Assembly: GCA_964221845.1 (NCBI GenBank)
Contig: CAXPZW010000028.1
Location: forward strand, 1 to 19,192
Source of the DNA: CAXPZW01 sp964221845
GTDB taxonomy: Bacteria > Bacteroidota > Bacteroidia > Flavobacteriales_D > Sanyastnellaceae
Direction of reading: 5' to 3'
DNA length: 19,192 nt
Shown: one piece after another, positions 6,848-13,701 of the stretch
How the letters are laid out: every line of letters starts with the position of its first letter
Numbering within the stretch: position 1 is the stretch's first letter
Made by a program: the position numbers and the translations under genes
Notes under the pieces: generated by a model
The model's input: only the letters and a program-made list of their open reading frames with translations
What the model was told of the DNA's origin: nothing
The model's database searches: none

Positions 6848-8476
6848 ATGCCCAACGGAGTCATCAACGTCCCCTTCCCCACCAACGAGCCGGTCTACGA
6901 CTACGCCCCTGACACGCCTGAACGCGAGGCGCTGCAAGCAGCCTACGACCACATGTTCAACCAAGAACCCATCGAAGTGCCGATGTACATTGGTGGCGAT
7001 TTGGTGTATACCGATGACAAGCGTGCGCTTGCTCCTCCCCACGATCACCAGAAAGTGATTGGCCACGCCAACTTTGGCACCAAGCAACATGTGAGCCAGG
7101 CCATCGATGCCGCTTTGGAAGCGCGCAAGCAATGGGCAGCCATGCCATGGGAGCACCGTGCGGCCATCTTCCTGCGTGCTGCGGACTTGGTGAGCGGTCC
7201 ATACCGCTACAAGCTCAACGCGGCCACTCAGCTGGCGCAAAGCAAGAGCTCGCACCAAGCCGAGATTGATTCGGTGTGTGAGTATGCAGATTTCTTGCGT
7301 TTCAACGTGTTCTTCATGCAGGAGATCTACGAGCAGCAGCCTGACAGCGTTCCTGGCATCTGGAACCGACTCGAGTACCGTCCGCTGGAAGGTTTCGTGT
7401 TCTGCATTACCCCATTCAACTTCACCGCCATTGCCGGCAACTTGCCTGCTTCTGCGGCCATGATGGGCAATGTGTGCGTATGGAAGCCTGCTGACAGCCA
7501 GATCTACTCGGCCAACGTGCTGATGGAAATCTTCCGCGAAGCAGGCCTGCCAGACGGCGTGATTAACCTGGTGACCGTTGACGGCCCAGACGCAGGCGAC
7601 GTGGTGTTCAACCACCGTGACTTTGCCGGCCTGCACTTTACCGGTTCTACCGCTGTGTTCAAGCACCTGTGGAAGACCATCGGTGCCAACATCGATACCT
7701 ACCGCTCGTACCCACGCATCGTAGGCGAAACCGGCGGAAAGGACTTCATCATCGCGCACAAGTCGTCCAACGCTGCTGAGGTGGCCACTGCCATTTCACG
7801 CGGGTCGTTTGAGCTTCAGGGCCAAAAGTGCTCTGCTGCGAGCCGCGTGTACGTACCCTCAAACATCTGGGACGATGTGCGTGACCAAGTGGTGGAAGAC
7901 GTGCGCTCAATGCACATGGGTTCTCCGCGCGACTACAAGAACTTCATCAACGCCGTAATCGACGAGCGCGCATTCGACAAGATTGCGAGCTACATCGACT
8001 ACATCAAGCAGCAGGACGACGCCGAAATCCTCGTTGGCGGCGGCTACGACAAGTCGAAAGGCTACTTCATTGAGCCTACCGTGGTACTCACCACCAACCC
8101 CAAGTTCCGCACCATGTGTGAGGAGATCTTTGGTCCTGTGGTGACCATCTACGTGTACGATCCAGAAGCGTGGGTAGAAACCTGCGAACTGGTGGACAGC
8201 ACTTCGGATTACGCGCTTACCGGTGCCATCTTCGGTCGCGACCGTTACGCTGTTGTGCAGGGCATGGAGATTCTGGAGAATGCTGCAGGTAACTTCTACA
8301 TCAACGACAAGCCAACAGGCGCCGTTGTGGGCCAGCAGCCGTTTGGCGGCGCGCGCGGTTCAGGCACCAACGACAAAGCAGGTTCTTACTTGAACTTGTT
8401 GCGTTGGGTATCGCCCCGCACCGTCAAGGAGGCGTTGGTGCCACCGACTGATTACCGTTACCCGTTCTTGGGTTAA
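6848..8476 (+). CDS. pruA: L-glutamate gamma-semialdehyde (1-pyrroline-5-carboxylate) dehydrogenase
   Basis: 542 residues. It oxidises glutamate semialdehyde (from proline via P5C) to glutamate with NAD+, the last step of proline catabolism. The aldehyde dehydrogenase core is complete: the N-terminal NAD-binding block F-C-I-T-P-F-N-F-T-A-I-A-G-N-L, W-K-P-A-D, F-T-G-S-T, the general base Glu294 in V-G-E-T-G-G-K-D, and the catalytic Cys328 in G-Q-K-C-S-A-A-S-R. The C-terminal P-F-G-G-A-R-G-S-G-T-N-D-K-A-G block is that of the stand-alone eukaryote-like P5CDH group (about 540-560 residues) rather than bifunctional PutA. The ATG at 6848 is chosen because an alternative TTG start at 6821 is part of the -7 promoter box and would precede the transcript start. 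No proline dehydrogenase is adjacent, so the two steps are encoded apart. Followed by a strong terminator. Confidence 0.93.
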   Translation: MPNGVINVPFPTNEPVYDYAPDTPEREALQAAYDHMFNQEPIEVPMYIGGDLVYTDDKRALAPPHDHQKVIGHANFGTKQHVSQAIDAALEARKQWAAMPWEHRAAIFLRAADLVSGPYRYKLNAATQLAQSKSSHQAEIDSVCEYADFLRFNVFFMQEIYEQQPDSVPGIWNRLEYRPLEGFVFCITPFNFTAIAGNLPASAAMMGNVCVWKPADSQIYSANVLMEIFREAGLPDGVINLVTVDGPDAGDVVFNHRDFAGLHFTGSTAVFKHLWKTIGANIDTYRSYPRIVGETGGKDFIIAHKSSNAAEVATAISRGSFELQGQKCSAASRVYVPSNIWDDVRDQVVEDVRSMHMGSPRDYKNFINAVIDERAFDKIASYIDYIKQQDDAEILVGGGYDKSKGYFIEPTVVLTTNPKFRTMCEEIFGPVVTIYVYDPEAWVETCELVDSTSDYALTGAIFGRDRYAVVQGMEILENAAGNFYINDKPTGAVVGQQPFGGARGSGTNDKAGSYLNLLRWVSPRTVKEALVPPTDYRYPFLG

Positions 8477-8495
8477 GGACGAATTTAGGATATGG

Positions 8496-8525
8496 AAAGA
8501 GGCCTCGTTTGGGGCCTCTTTTTTT
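8496..8525 (+). terminator. Intrinsic terminator of pruA
   Basis: Stem AAAGAGGCC (8496-8504) pairs with GGCCTCTTT (8513-8521) around an eight-base loop, followed by T residues to 8525. It begins 20 bases after the pruA stop. Confidence 0.88.
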
Positions 8526-8731
8526 GTGCTATTCAGGGCGGCCGCGCAGGTTCCCTCCCGTGGGCTGCCGGCCCTGCCGCCCCCGCCTCCACCTCGCATC
8601 GGTCGTCTCACGACGATCAACGCCGAGAAAGATCCGGTTCCAAGAGCTGCCCTCCAAACCACTGTCGGTTTCACTTTATGGATGGTGGGCGCGACTTTGC
8701 GAATGCCCTTGACACGAGAACGACCAAAAAC
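8526..8731. other. Non-coding spacer between pruA and rnpB
   Basis: About 200 bases lying between two converging terminators (pruA on +, rnpB on -), so neither neighbour should transcribe it. It is unusually C-rich on the + strand, with a run of CCGCC/CCACC-type repeats near 8570-8600. Short open frames exist on both strands but have low-complexity proline or glycine runs and no start context. I find no TAnnTTTG box and no gene in it. Confidence 0.5.
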
Positions 8732-8757
8732 AAAAAACCACGCAATAGGCGTGGTTT
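8732..8757 (-). terminator. Intrinsic terminator of rnpB
   Basis: On the - strand AAACCACGC (8757-8749) pairs with GCGTGGTTT (8743-8735) around a five-base loop and runs into T residues (8737-8732). It begins three bases after the rnpB 3' end. Confidence 0.85.
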
Positions 8758-8760
8758 CAT

Positions 8761-9110
8761 GTGAGCAACCCGGGTAAGCCGGATTCTGTTCTTCCCAGAA
8801 GGAAGCCCCGTCATTTATCTGTTCAACCTACCCGCCAGGATCCAGCGGGCCGCTTTGAGCGCCGAAGCGCACCCTGGCCTATTTGGTCTTTCAGCCCGAA
8901 AGGTTTACCCAAGCTGCCGCAGTCTCCCACGGCACTGGTGGGCTCTTACTCCACCTTCTCACCCTTACCTGTGCCCGAAGGCCATCGGCGGTCTAAATCT
9001 CTGCAGCACTGTCTGTCGCCTAAAAGACGCCTCCTTTTTCAAAGAGTACGGTGCCCTATGCTGTCCGGACTTTCCTCTGCCTTGCAGCAGCGACGAGGCG
9101 GATTGCTCAC
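8761..9110 (-). ncRNA. rnpB: RNase P RNA (bacterial class A type)
   Basis: The catalytic RNA of RNase P, which removes 5' leaders from pre-tRNA. Read on the - strand, the 5' end carries the universally conserved GAGGAAAGTCCGGAC (complement of about 9063-9077). The 3' end carries ACAGAATCCGGCTTACCCGGG (up to about 8770), and these two regions form the P4 core. AGATAAATGAC, typical of the region after P15, and GTGGGAGACTGCGG-like core blocks lie between. The ends are set by helix P1: GTGAGCAA at the 5' end (complement of 9103-9110) pairs with TTGCTCAC at the 3' end (complement of 8761-8768). The resulting 350 nt is a normal length. It has its own promoter and terminator. An antisense open frame through the gene (+ strand 8761-9165) is not a real protein. 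Confidence 0.95.
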
Positions 9111-9112
9111 CG

Positions 9113-9144
9113 CAAAAGTAGTCCAAAGAAAAAGGGCGCCCCAA
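9113..9144 (-). promoter_or_regulatory. rnpB promoter, Bacteroidota type
   Basis: On the - strand a perfect TAnnTTTG box (TACTTTTG, 9120-9113) lies 3 bases before the inferred RNA 5' end, with a TTG at 9144-9142 and a 21-base spacer. The close agreement between the box and the P1-defined 5' end supports both calls. The -33 TTG falls in the loop of the upstream gene's terminator hairpin. Confidence 0.7.
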
Positions 9145-9157
9145 CTGGAGCGCCCTT
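9129..9157 (-). terminator. Intrinsic terminator of the 838-residue T9SS gene
   Basis: On the - strand AAGGGCGC (9157-9150) pairs with GCGCCCTT (9139-9132), followed by a T-run (9133-9129). It lies 33 bases past the stop at 9191. The hairpin core matches that at 3125-3153 almost base for base, and its loop overlaps the rnpB -33 element. Confidence 0.83.
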
Positions 9158-9190
9158 CTATGTGAAAGCAACCTGAGGTTGCAGGTAAGC

Positions 9191-11707
9191 TTAGTGCTTC
9201 ACCAGACGAACAGTCTTGGTGCTGTGGCCCACTACGAGGTTCAGCATGTAGGTGCCGTCCGCTTCGCCGGTGATGTCTACCACCTGGGTGTAAAGACCGT
9301 TGGCAGCATTGAGCTCTACATTCTCAATGATGCGGCCGGCAACGTCAGTCAAGGTGTAAGTCACATCTTGGCCGGTGAGGCCTTCGAGTACCACGTTGAT
9401 TTGACCGTTGCTTGGGTTCGGGTAAACGGTGAGTTCAACACCGCCTTCGAGTTCTTCGATACCGATGGTAATTTCGATGGCACCTGCGTATTCGAAGGTA
9501 CAACCGTTTGCATCCTCGATGTTGAGGAAGTAGTCACCGTCGCAGGCATCAGTGATGTCTTCGGCGTCGCCTGAGAAACCGTTCGGGCCAGTCCAGGTGT
9601 AGTCGTAAGGGGCAGTACCGCCTTCTACAGAGATTTCGATAGCACCGTCACATTGACCGTCTACTTCTGCGGAGATGTTGTCTACAGTCACAGCAATGGC
9701 GTCTGGCTCGGTGAGTTCGGTTGGGATCACTACTTCACAGCCATTGGCATCGGTTACACCAGTGTCGTAGGTGCCAGCGCCGAGGCCAGTGAAGATGTTG
9801 TTCTCATCGTAGTTCGAACCGTCGATGGCATACTCGTATGCGCCGTCGATGGTAGTACCACCCGCAACGTTTACGATTTCAATCGCACCGTTGGTGTCGC
9901 CGTTACACAGGATCGCAGTTTCGTTCACCTCAAAGGTGATTGCGTCTGGCTCAGGAATGGTCACTTCGAATGTGCCTTCACAGTCTTGGTTGTCAAACAC
10001 AACTACAGTGTAGGTGCCGGCATCCAGATCCATATAAGCGTTGGTGGTAGTGAGTTCGCCGCCAGCCCAAGTGTAGACGAAACCGCCGTTGCCGCCAGTA
10101 CCGTTGAAGGTGATAGCGCCATCTTCGTCGCCGTTACAGGTGGTCGCAGTTACGTCTTCGTCGAGGCCAATTTCTTCTGGACCGTCTACAGTTACATCGA
10201 CGGTATCCTCACAGTTGTTCGCATCCAGACCGGTTACGGTGTAGGTACCTGCACCCACCATGTCAAAGAAGGTCTCGGTTTGGAAGTTCACGCCGTCAAT
10301 CGAGAAGGAGACTTCGCCGTTACCACCGGTACCTCCGCTCCAGTCGCAGAGGATCACGCCGTCTTCGCTGTAAGAGCAAGTAGCGCCTGCAGATGAGCTC
10401 GCAGTGATCTGGAATCCGAATGGCGAGTTTACCACTACGTCATCCGACTCAGCGATACAACCGTTAGCATCCTCGCCGTAAATGATGGTTACGCCGTTGT
10501 CCACACCGTTGAAGAGTGCATCATCGGTTTGGGTGAGCATGTCTGGGTCGAGGCCGAACATCACAGGAGCTACACCGCCCGAGTAAGTACCTTCAACAAT
10601 ACCGTCTTCCAAGCCGAGGCAAGAAACGTCTTGCAGTACTTCGGCAGTAATCACGAATTCTTCGGTGAAGAGCTCCACTTCGAATGTGACCGCTGGGAAC
10701 TCTGGGTAGGCTTCAGAACCACAAACAGCATCCACCACTTGAACAGTGTAGGTGCCGTTGCCCAGGCCGGTAAAGTTACCTACTGCCAATGGAGGCTCGC
10801 CTGAACCTACAATGCTGAAGTCAGCAAACTGCTGAGCACCGGTCACCTCCAAAGAGATGCTACCGTTGTTCAGGTATGCACAGGTTGGGTTCGTTGAGTT
10901 AATCTCACCGTCAACAGCAATCGCACAGTCGTACAGACAGCTGTTGTTTTCGGTGGTGGCGTCTGCGTTGTAGTTGAGTGCAGTCGCATCGGTACAACCC
11001 AAGATGCTGCCACAGGTAGAGAAGTCGTATGCAGCGATGTTCTCATTGGCACCAATACCGTTGACGAAACATTGGATCCAGAAAGTACCTGAAACACAAC
11101 CGTCAGTGGTGAACTGCGCCAGCAGAACGCGGCCGTCCTCACCTGGAGACCCGAGACCAAAGGCGTCGTTCAGGGTGAACCACAGACCACCTGTTACACC
11201 TGACAGCTCGAAACCACCGGTGCTTTCGAAAGTAGCGGCAAAGTCATCGTCGTCGTCGTTACCACCAATGGCGGTTACCGAACCCGCTGGACTCTCTTGG
11301 TCTGATTGACCAATGGTCAGCCAGCTATCGTAGATGAGCGACTGATCCGCTGAGTAGAATGCAGGGTTGATGTTGGTGGCCAAAGCGCTACCAAATACCG
11401 ATTGCCACATGGTGCCTTCGGTTTGTACAGAGGTAATCTGAGCACCATCGCCAAAGACTGCTGAAACGTAGTCAGGCAAGATGGTGTCCACTTCCATATC
11501 GCCCAAGTCTACAAACAAGGTGTCTGTATTCTCGACAGTAGCGTAAATGCGGTAAGTAGTGTAACCTTCCAGGCTGAGGTCACCAGCTGGAGTCGTGTAG
11601 GGGGTTGAAGGGTGAACAATCACCTCTTCTACTTCCAGGCCGGTCAGCTGGGCCTGTGCTAGGGTGAAGCAGAACAGCGCAGCAGCGAAAAGTAAAAGCT
11701 TTTTCAT
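9191..11707 (-). CDS. Large T9SS-secreted mosaic protein with SprB-like repeats
   Basis: 838 residues with a clear signal peptide (M-K-K-L-L-L-F...A-Q-A-Q, cleavage near 20). The order is: an N-terminal beta-rich domain of unknown family (about 21-235) containing a five-aspartate run at 151-155; a G-C-T-D-A-T-A-L-N-Y-N-A-D-A...C-L-Y motif (237-259) that recurs in adhesin-like proteins of marine Bacteroidota; and then a series of immunoglobulin-like SprB-type repeats (about 260-745). Typical repeat blocks are C-N-G-D-x-x-G-A-I, G-A-G-T-Y-T/D-x-x-V-x-D-x-x-x-C, and D-A-N-G-C. A type A sorting domain (V-Y-P-N-P at 761-765, ending R-L-V-K-H) ends it. Most likely a surface adhesin or structural protein; SprB repeats are known from the gliding adhesin SprB of Flavobacterium, but nothing here shows gliding. 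Strongly acidic. Has a good own promoter and a terminator. Confidence 0.85.
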   Translation of the reverse strand: MKKLLLFAAALFCFTLAQAQLTGLEVEEVIVHPSTPYTTPAGDLSLEGYTTYRIYATVENTDTLFVDLGDMEVDTILPDYVSAVFGDGAQITSVQTEGTMWQSVFGSALATNINPAFYSADQSLIYDSWLTIGQSDQESPAGSVTAIGGNDDDDDFAATFESTGGFELSGVTGGLWFTLNDAFGLGSPGEDGRVLLAQFTTDGCVSGTFWIQCFVNGIGANENIAAYDFSTCGSILGCTDATALNYNADATTENNSCLYDCAIAVDGEINSTNPTCAYLNNGSISLEVTGAQQFADFSIVGSGEPPLAVGNFTGLGNGTYTVQVVDAVCGSEAYPEFPAVTFEVELFTEEFVITAEVLQDVSCLGLEDGIVEGTYSGGVAPVMFGLDPDMLTQTDDALFNGVDNGVTIIYGEDANGCIAESDDVVVNSPFGFQITASSSAGATCSYSEDGVILCDWSGGTGGNGEVSFSIDGVNFQTETFFDMVGAGTYTVTGLDANNCEDTVDVTVDGPEEIGLDEDVTATTCNGDEDGAITFNGTGGNGGFVYTWAGGELTTTNAYMDLDAGTYTVVVFDNQDCEGTFEVTIPEPDAITFEVNETAILCNGDTNGAIEIVNVAGGTTIDGAYEYAIDGSNYDENNIFTGLGAGTYDTGVTDANGCEVVIPTELTEPDAIAVTVDNISAEVDGQCDGAIEISVEGGTAPYDYTWTGPNGFSGDAEDITDACDGDYFLNIEDANGCTFEYAGAIEITIGIEELEGGVELTVYPNPSNGQINVVLEGLTGQDVTYTLTDVAGRIIENVELNAANGLYTQVVDITGEADGTYMLNLVVGHSTKTVRLVKH

Positions 11708-11747
11708 AATGAGATTTGTGCGTTCAAGTTTCCATTTTTTGGACAGT

Positions 11748-11778
11748 CAAATATAGAATGCTCCCATTCCATATACAA
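11748..11778 (-). promoter_or_regulatory. Promoter of the 838-residue T9SS gene
   Basis: On the - strand TTG (11778-11776), a 20-base spacer and a perfect TATATTTG box (11755-11748) match the Bacteroidota housekeeping promoter. Transcription would start near 11742, giving a leader of about 35 bases before the ATG at 11707. Confidence 0.75.
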
Positions 11779-11814
11779 CCAGTGCTTGTAGGAGTTCTTC
11801 CGAGAGAAATGAAC

Positions 11815-11843
11815 AAAAAAGCCCCAACAAGTGTCGGGGCTTT
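11815..11843 (-). terminator. Intrinsic terminator of the four-module T9SS gene
   Basis: On the - strand AAAGCCCC (11843-11836) pairs with GGGGCTTT (11825-11818), with a ten-base loop and a T-run (six T, 11820-11815). It lies 21 bases after the stop at 11865. Confidence 0.85.
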
Positions 11844-11864
11844 CACGGGGCTATCGTAGGAAGG

Positions 11865-13622
11865 TTACTTCTTCACGAATCGGAGTTGTCCTGCAACGCC
11901 GTTGTGGCGCACTTGAGCCACGTAAACACCGCTGTCCCAGCCGCGTACGTCAATTTGCTCCACTGAGGTGGTGGTGTTGAACGCAGCAACCTCGCGGCCA
12001 GCAACGTCAAACACAATCACCTGAGCACCCGCAGGTGCTTGCAGGTTCAGTACCTCATTTACAGGATTTGGGAATGCAGAAATGCGGCCATTCAAGGTCT
12101 CGTCGATGTTCACCCCACAGGCTTCACACGCGTTGTAGCACACTGCAGCAAGTACTTCAGCTTCACCAGTGCGGGTGTGGGTGCGGTTGAAACCGCCAAT
12201 GCCGTTTCCTACACCGCATCCACCGGCTTCGAAGTCATTGTTTTCCTCCACTGAAGCATCAATTTCACCTGCAGGATACGGATCTCCGTTGGTGAACTTG
12301 AATTGGATGTCTGCACTGCCGTCTACCAGAACCGTAGCCTCGAAGATGTTGTTGCCATCGGCGTCAGTCATGGGCACTGCTCCTGCTTGCCAATTCGGCT
12401 CGGTAAAGTTCCCCATGAGCCAAACACCGTCAGCACTGAGTTCACCCGCGTCGACTATTTCAGTCATATCCAACTGAAAGGTAATTTCCGCAGGATCAGG
12501 GTCGGCCACACACGACTCGCTGCACTGGTTGTAGCACCACTGGTCCGTCATGGGCTCTTCTCCAACAGTAAGTGCTCGATTGCCATTTGAAGTGCAATCG
12601 CCTACCGGGGATTCGTTGCCAATATTTCCAAACTCGTCTGGTTCTTCAGTCCAAGCATTGCCGTTCAGGAATTTATATTCATACACACCTGGCGCGATGT
12701 TTACAGTGACTTCCCAGATGCCATCACCCATGTCGGACAGAGGAGTGCCACCAGTATTCCAGCCTTGAAAATTACCAGCCACGTGCACACCGTTAGTGGA
12801 CACCTCAGCTTCGTTGCTCATGTCTACGCGCAAGGTCACAGCAGTAGGTTGGGTGCACGCGTCACATGCGTCGAAACAGACTATATCAAGTGGGGTATTC
12901 AGGTCGGTGATTGCTACAGTGCGGTTGCCGGTTCCGTCACCGCAATCCTCTGGAACATACTCATTTGGGTTGGCCCAGTCGTTGCCGTTGATGTACTTGA
13001 AGGTCAACAGCCCGTCATCAAGGATCGAAGCGTCAAAAGTGTAAACACCTTCCCAGATGTTGTCCTCGTTGCTATCCATCAATGGGGTAGCGTTTTCAGA
13101 CCAGCCTTGGAACTCACCTGCAACGTGCACGCCGTTTGGCGACACCGCCTCCTGCAGAGACATATCAACGCGGAAACGCACGGCGTAATCGCCACATGCC
13201 GCACATGAAGCCCAACACACGTGGTACGAAGCGTCGTCCTCACCTACCATCAGGAAGCGGTTGTCGTTGCCAGTCACTTCAACTTGGCAGGTCGGAGGCA
13301 CATCCTCTGCGTAGTCCCAATCGTTGCCGTTGATAAATTTGAACTCGTAGTTGCCGGGAACCAAGCTTAGGGTGATGCTGTACACACCGTCCATATCGTC
13401 GTCGGTGAGCATCAATTCGGGCAGGTTGGGTAGCCAGTTGTCAGAAATCGCGGGGTTGTCTACGGTACCGTCATAGTCCCAATCCCAAAAGTTACCGGCG
13501 ACGTGTACGCCGTTCATGTCCACCATCTCGGCGTTCATGTCCACCTCGAGGGTGACGTTGGCTTGGGCCATCAGACTGCCTGCCAGAATCAAACTGAGAA
13601 TAGAAGTAAAAATGTGTTTCAT
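11865..13622 (-). CDS. T9SS-secreted protein with four starch-binding-like modules
   Basis: 585 residues: signal peptide (M-K-H-I-F-T...S-L-M-A-Q, cleavage near 20), four tandem modules, and a T9SS type A sorting domain (F-P-N-P at 517-520, ending R-F-V-K-K). Each module of about 112-126 residues has a V/L-x-V-D-M opening strand, G-V-H/W-V/L-A/M-G-N/E-F, a W near the ligand-side loop, then G-x-Y/W...Y/F-K-F/Y-x-N-G. This is the layout of glycogen/starch-binding E-set or CBM20/CBM48-like domains. Every module ends in a cysteine cap (C-x3-C-x2/3-C) with one more Cys about 22-26 residues earlier, so two disulfides per module are likely. The protein probably binds alpha-glucan at the cell surface and lies head-to-head with the GH13 gene at 13702. 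I cannot exclude a non-carbohydrate beta-sandwich role. No catalytic site seen. Confidence 0.8.
   Translation of the reverse strand: MKHIFTSILSLILAGSLMAQANVTLEVDMNAEMVDMNGVHVAGNFWDWDYDGTVDNPAISDNWLPNLPELMLTDDDMDGVYSITLSLVPGNYEFKFINGNDWDYAEDVPPTCQVEVTGNDNRFLMVGEDDASYHVCWASCAACGDYAVRFRVDMSLQEAVSPNGVHVAGEFQGWSENATPLMDSNEDNIWEGVYTFDASILDDGLLTFKYINGNDWANPNEYVPEDCGDGTGNRTVAITDLNTPLDIVCFDACDACTQPTAVTLRVDMSNEAEVSTNGVHVAGNFQGWNTGGTPLSDMGDGIWEVTVNIAPGVYEYKFLNGNAWTEEPDEFGNIGNESPVGDCTSNGNRALTVGEEPMTDQWCYNQCSESCVADPDPAEITFQLDMTEIVDAGELSADGVWLMGNFTEPNWQAGAVPMTDADGNNIFEATVLVDGSADIQFKFTNGDPYPAGEIDASVEENNDFEAGGCGVGNGIGGFNRTHTRTGEAEVLAAVCYNACEACGVNIDETLNGRISAFPNPVNEVLNLQAPAGAQVIVFDVAGREVAAFNTTTSVEQIDVRGWDSGVYVAQVRHNGVAGQLRFVKK
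12117..13559 (-). repeat. Four tandem protein-module repeats inside the T9SS gene
   Basis: Approximate module limits on the - strand: module 1, 13559-13194; module 2, 13190-12855; module 3, 12845-12510; module 4, 12494-12117. Modules 1 to 3 share G-V-H-V-A-G-N/E-F and K-F/Y-I/L-N-G-N and are clearly homologous; module 4 is the most diverged (G-V-W-L-M-G-N-F, F-K-F-T-N-G) and the longest. The repeats are conserved at protein rather than DNA level. Confidence 0.75.
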
Positions 13623-13633
13623 GTGAAAAGGGT

Positions 13634-13660
13634 TTGCGTCGTAAGGTTGTGTGTACTTTG
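13634..13660 (+). promoter_or_regulatory. Tentative GH13 promoter in the divergent intergenic region
   Basis: The 79 bases between the divergent starts hold a TTG (13634-13636) and, 17 bases on, TACTTTG (13654-13660). This is the Bacteroidota -7 box with one base missing between TA and TTTG. A similarly imperfect TACTTTCG on the - strand (13676-13669) may serve the module protein. Neither is a full match. Confidence 0.3.
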
Positions 13661-13701
13661 CACACCGTACGAAAGTATCAATTCTTCCTCCTTACCGTTC
13701 T

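Noticed and set aside
6833..7759. 308-codon open frame on the - strand
   Set aside because: Antisense to pruA; the sense gene matches its family end to end, while the antisense peptide has no domain.
8761..9165. Open frame of 134 codons on the + strand through the rnpB region
   Set aside because: It is antisense to a clear RNase P RNA with P1, P4 and terminator in place. Open frames opposite rnpB are a well-known source of spurious hypothetical proteins.
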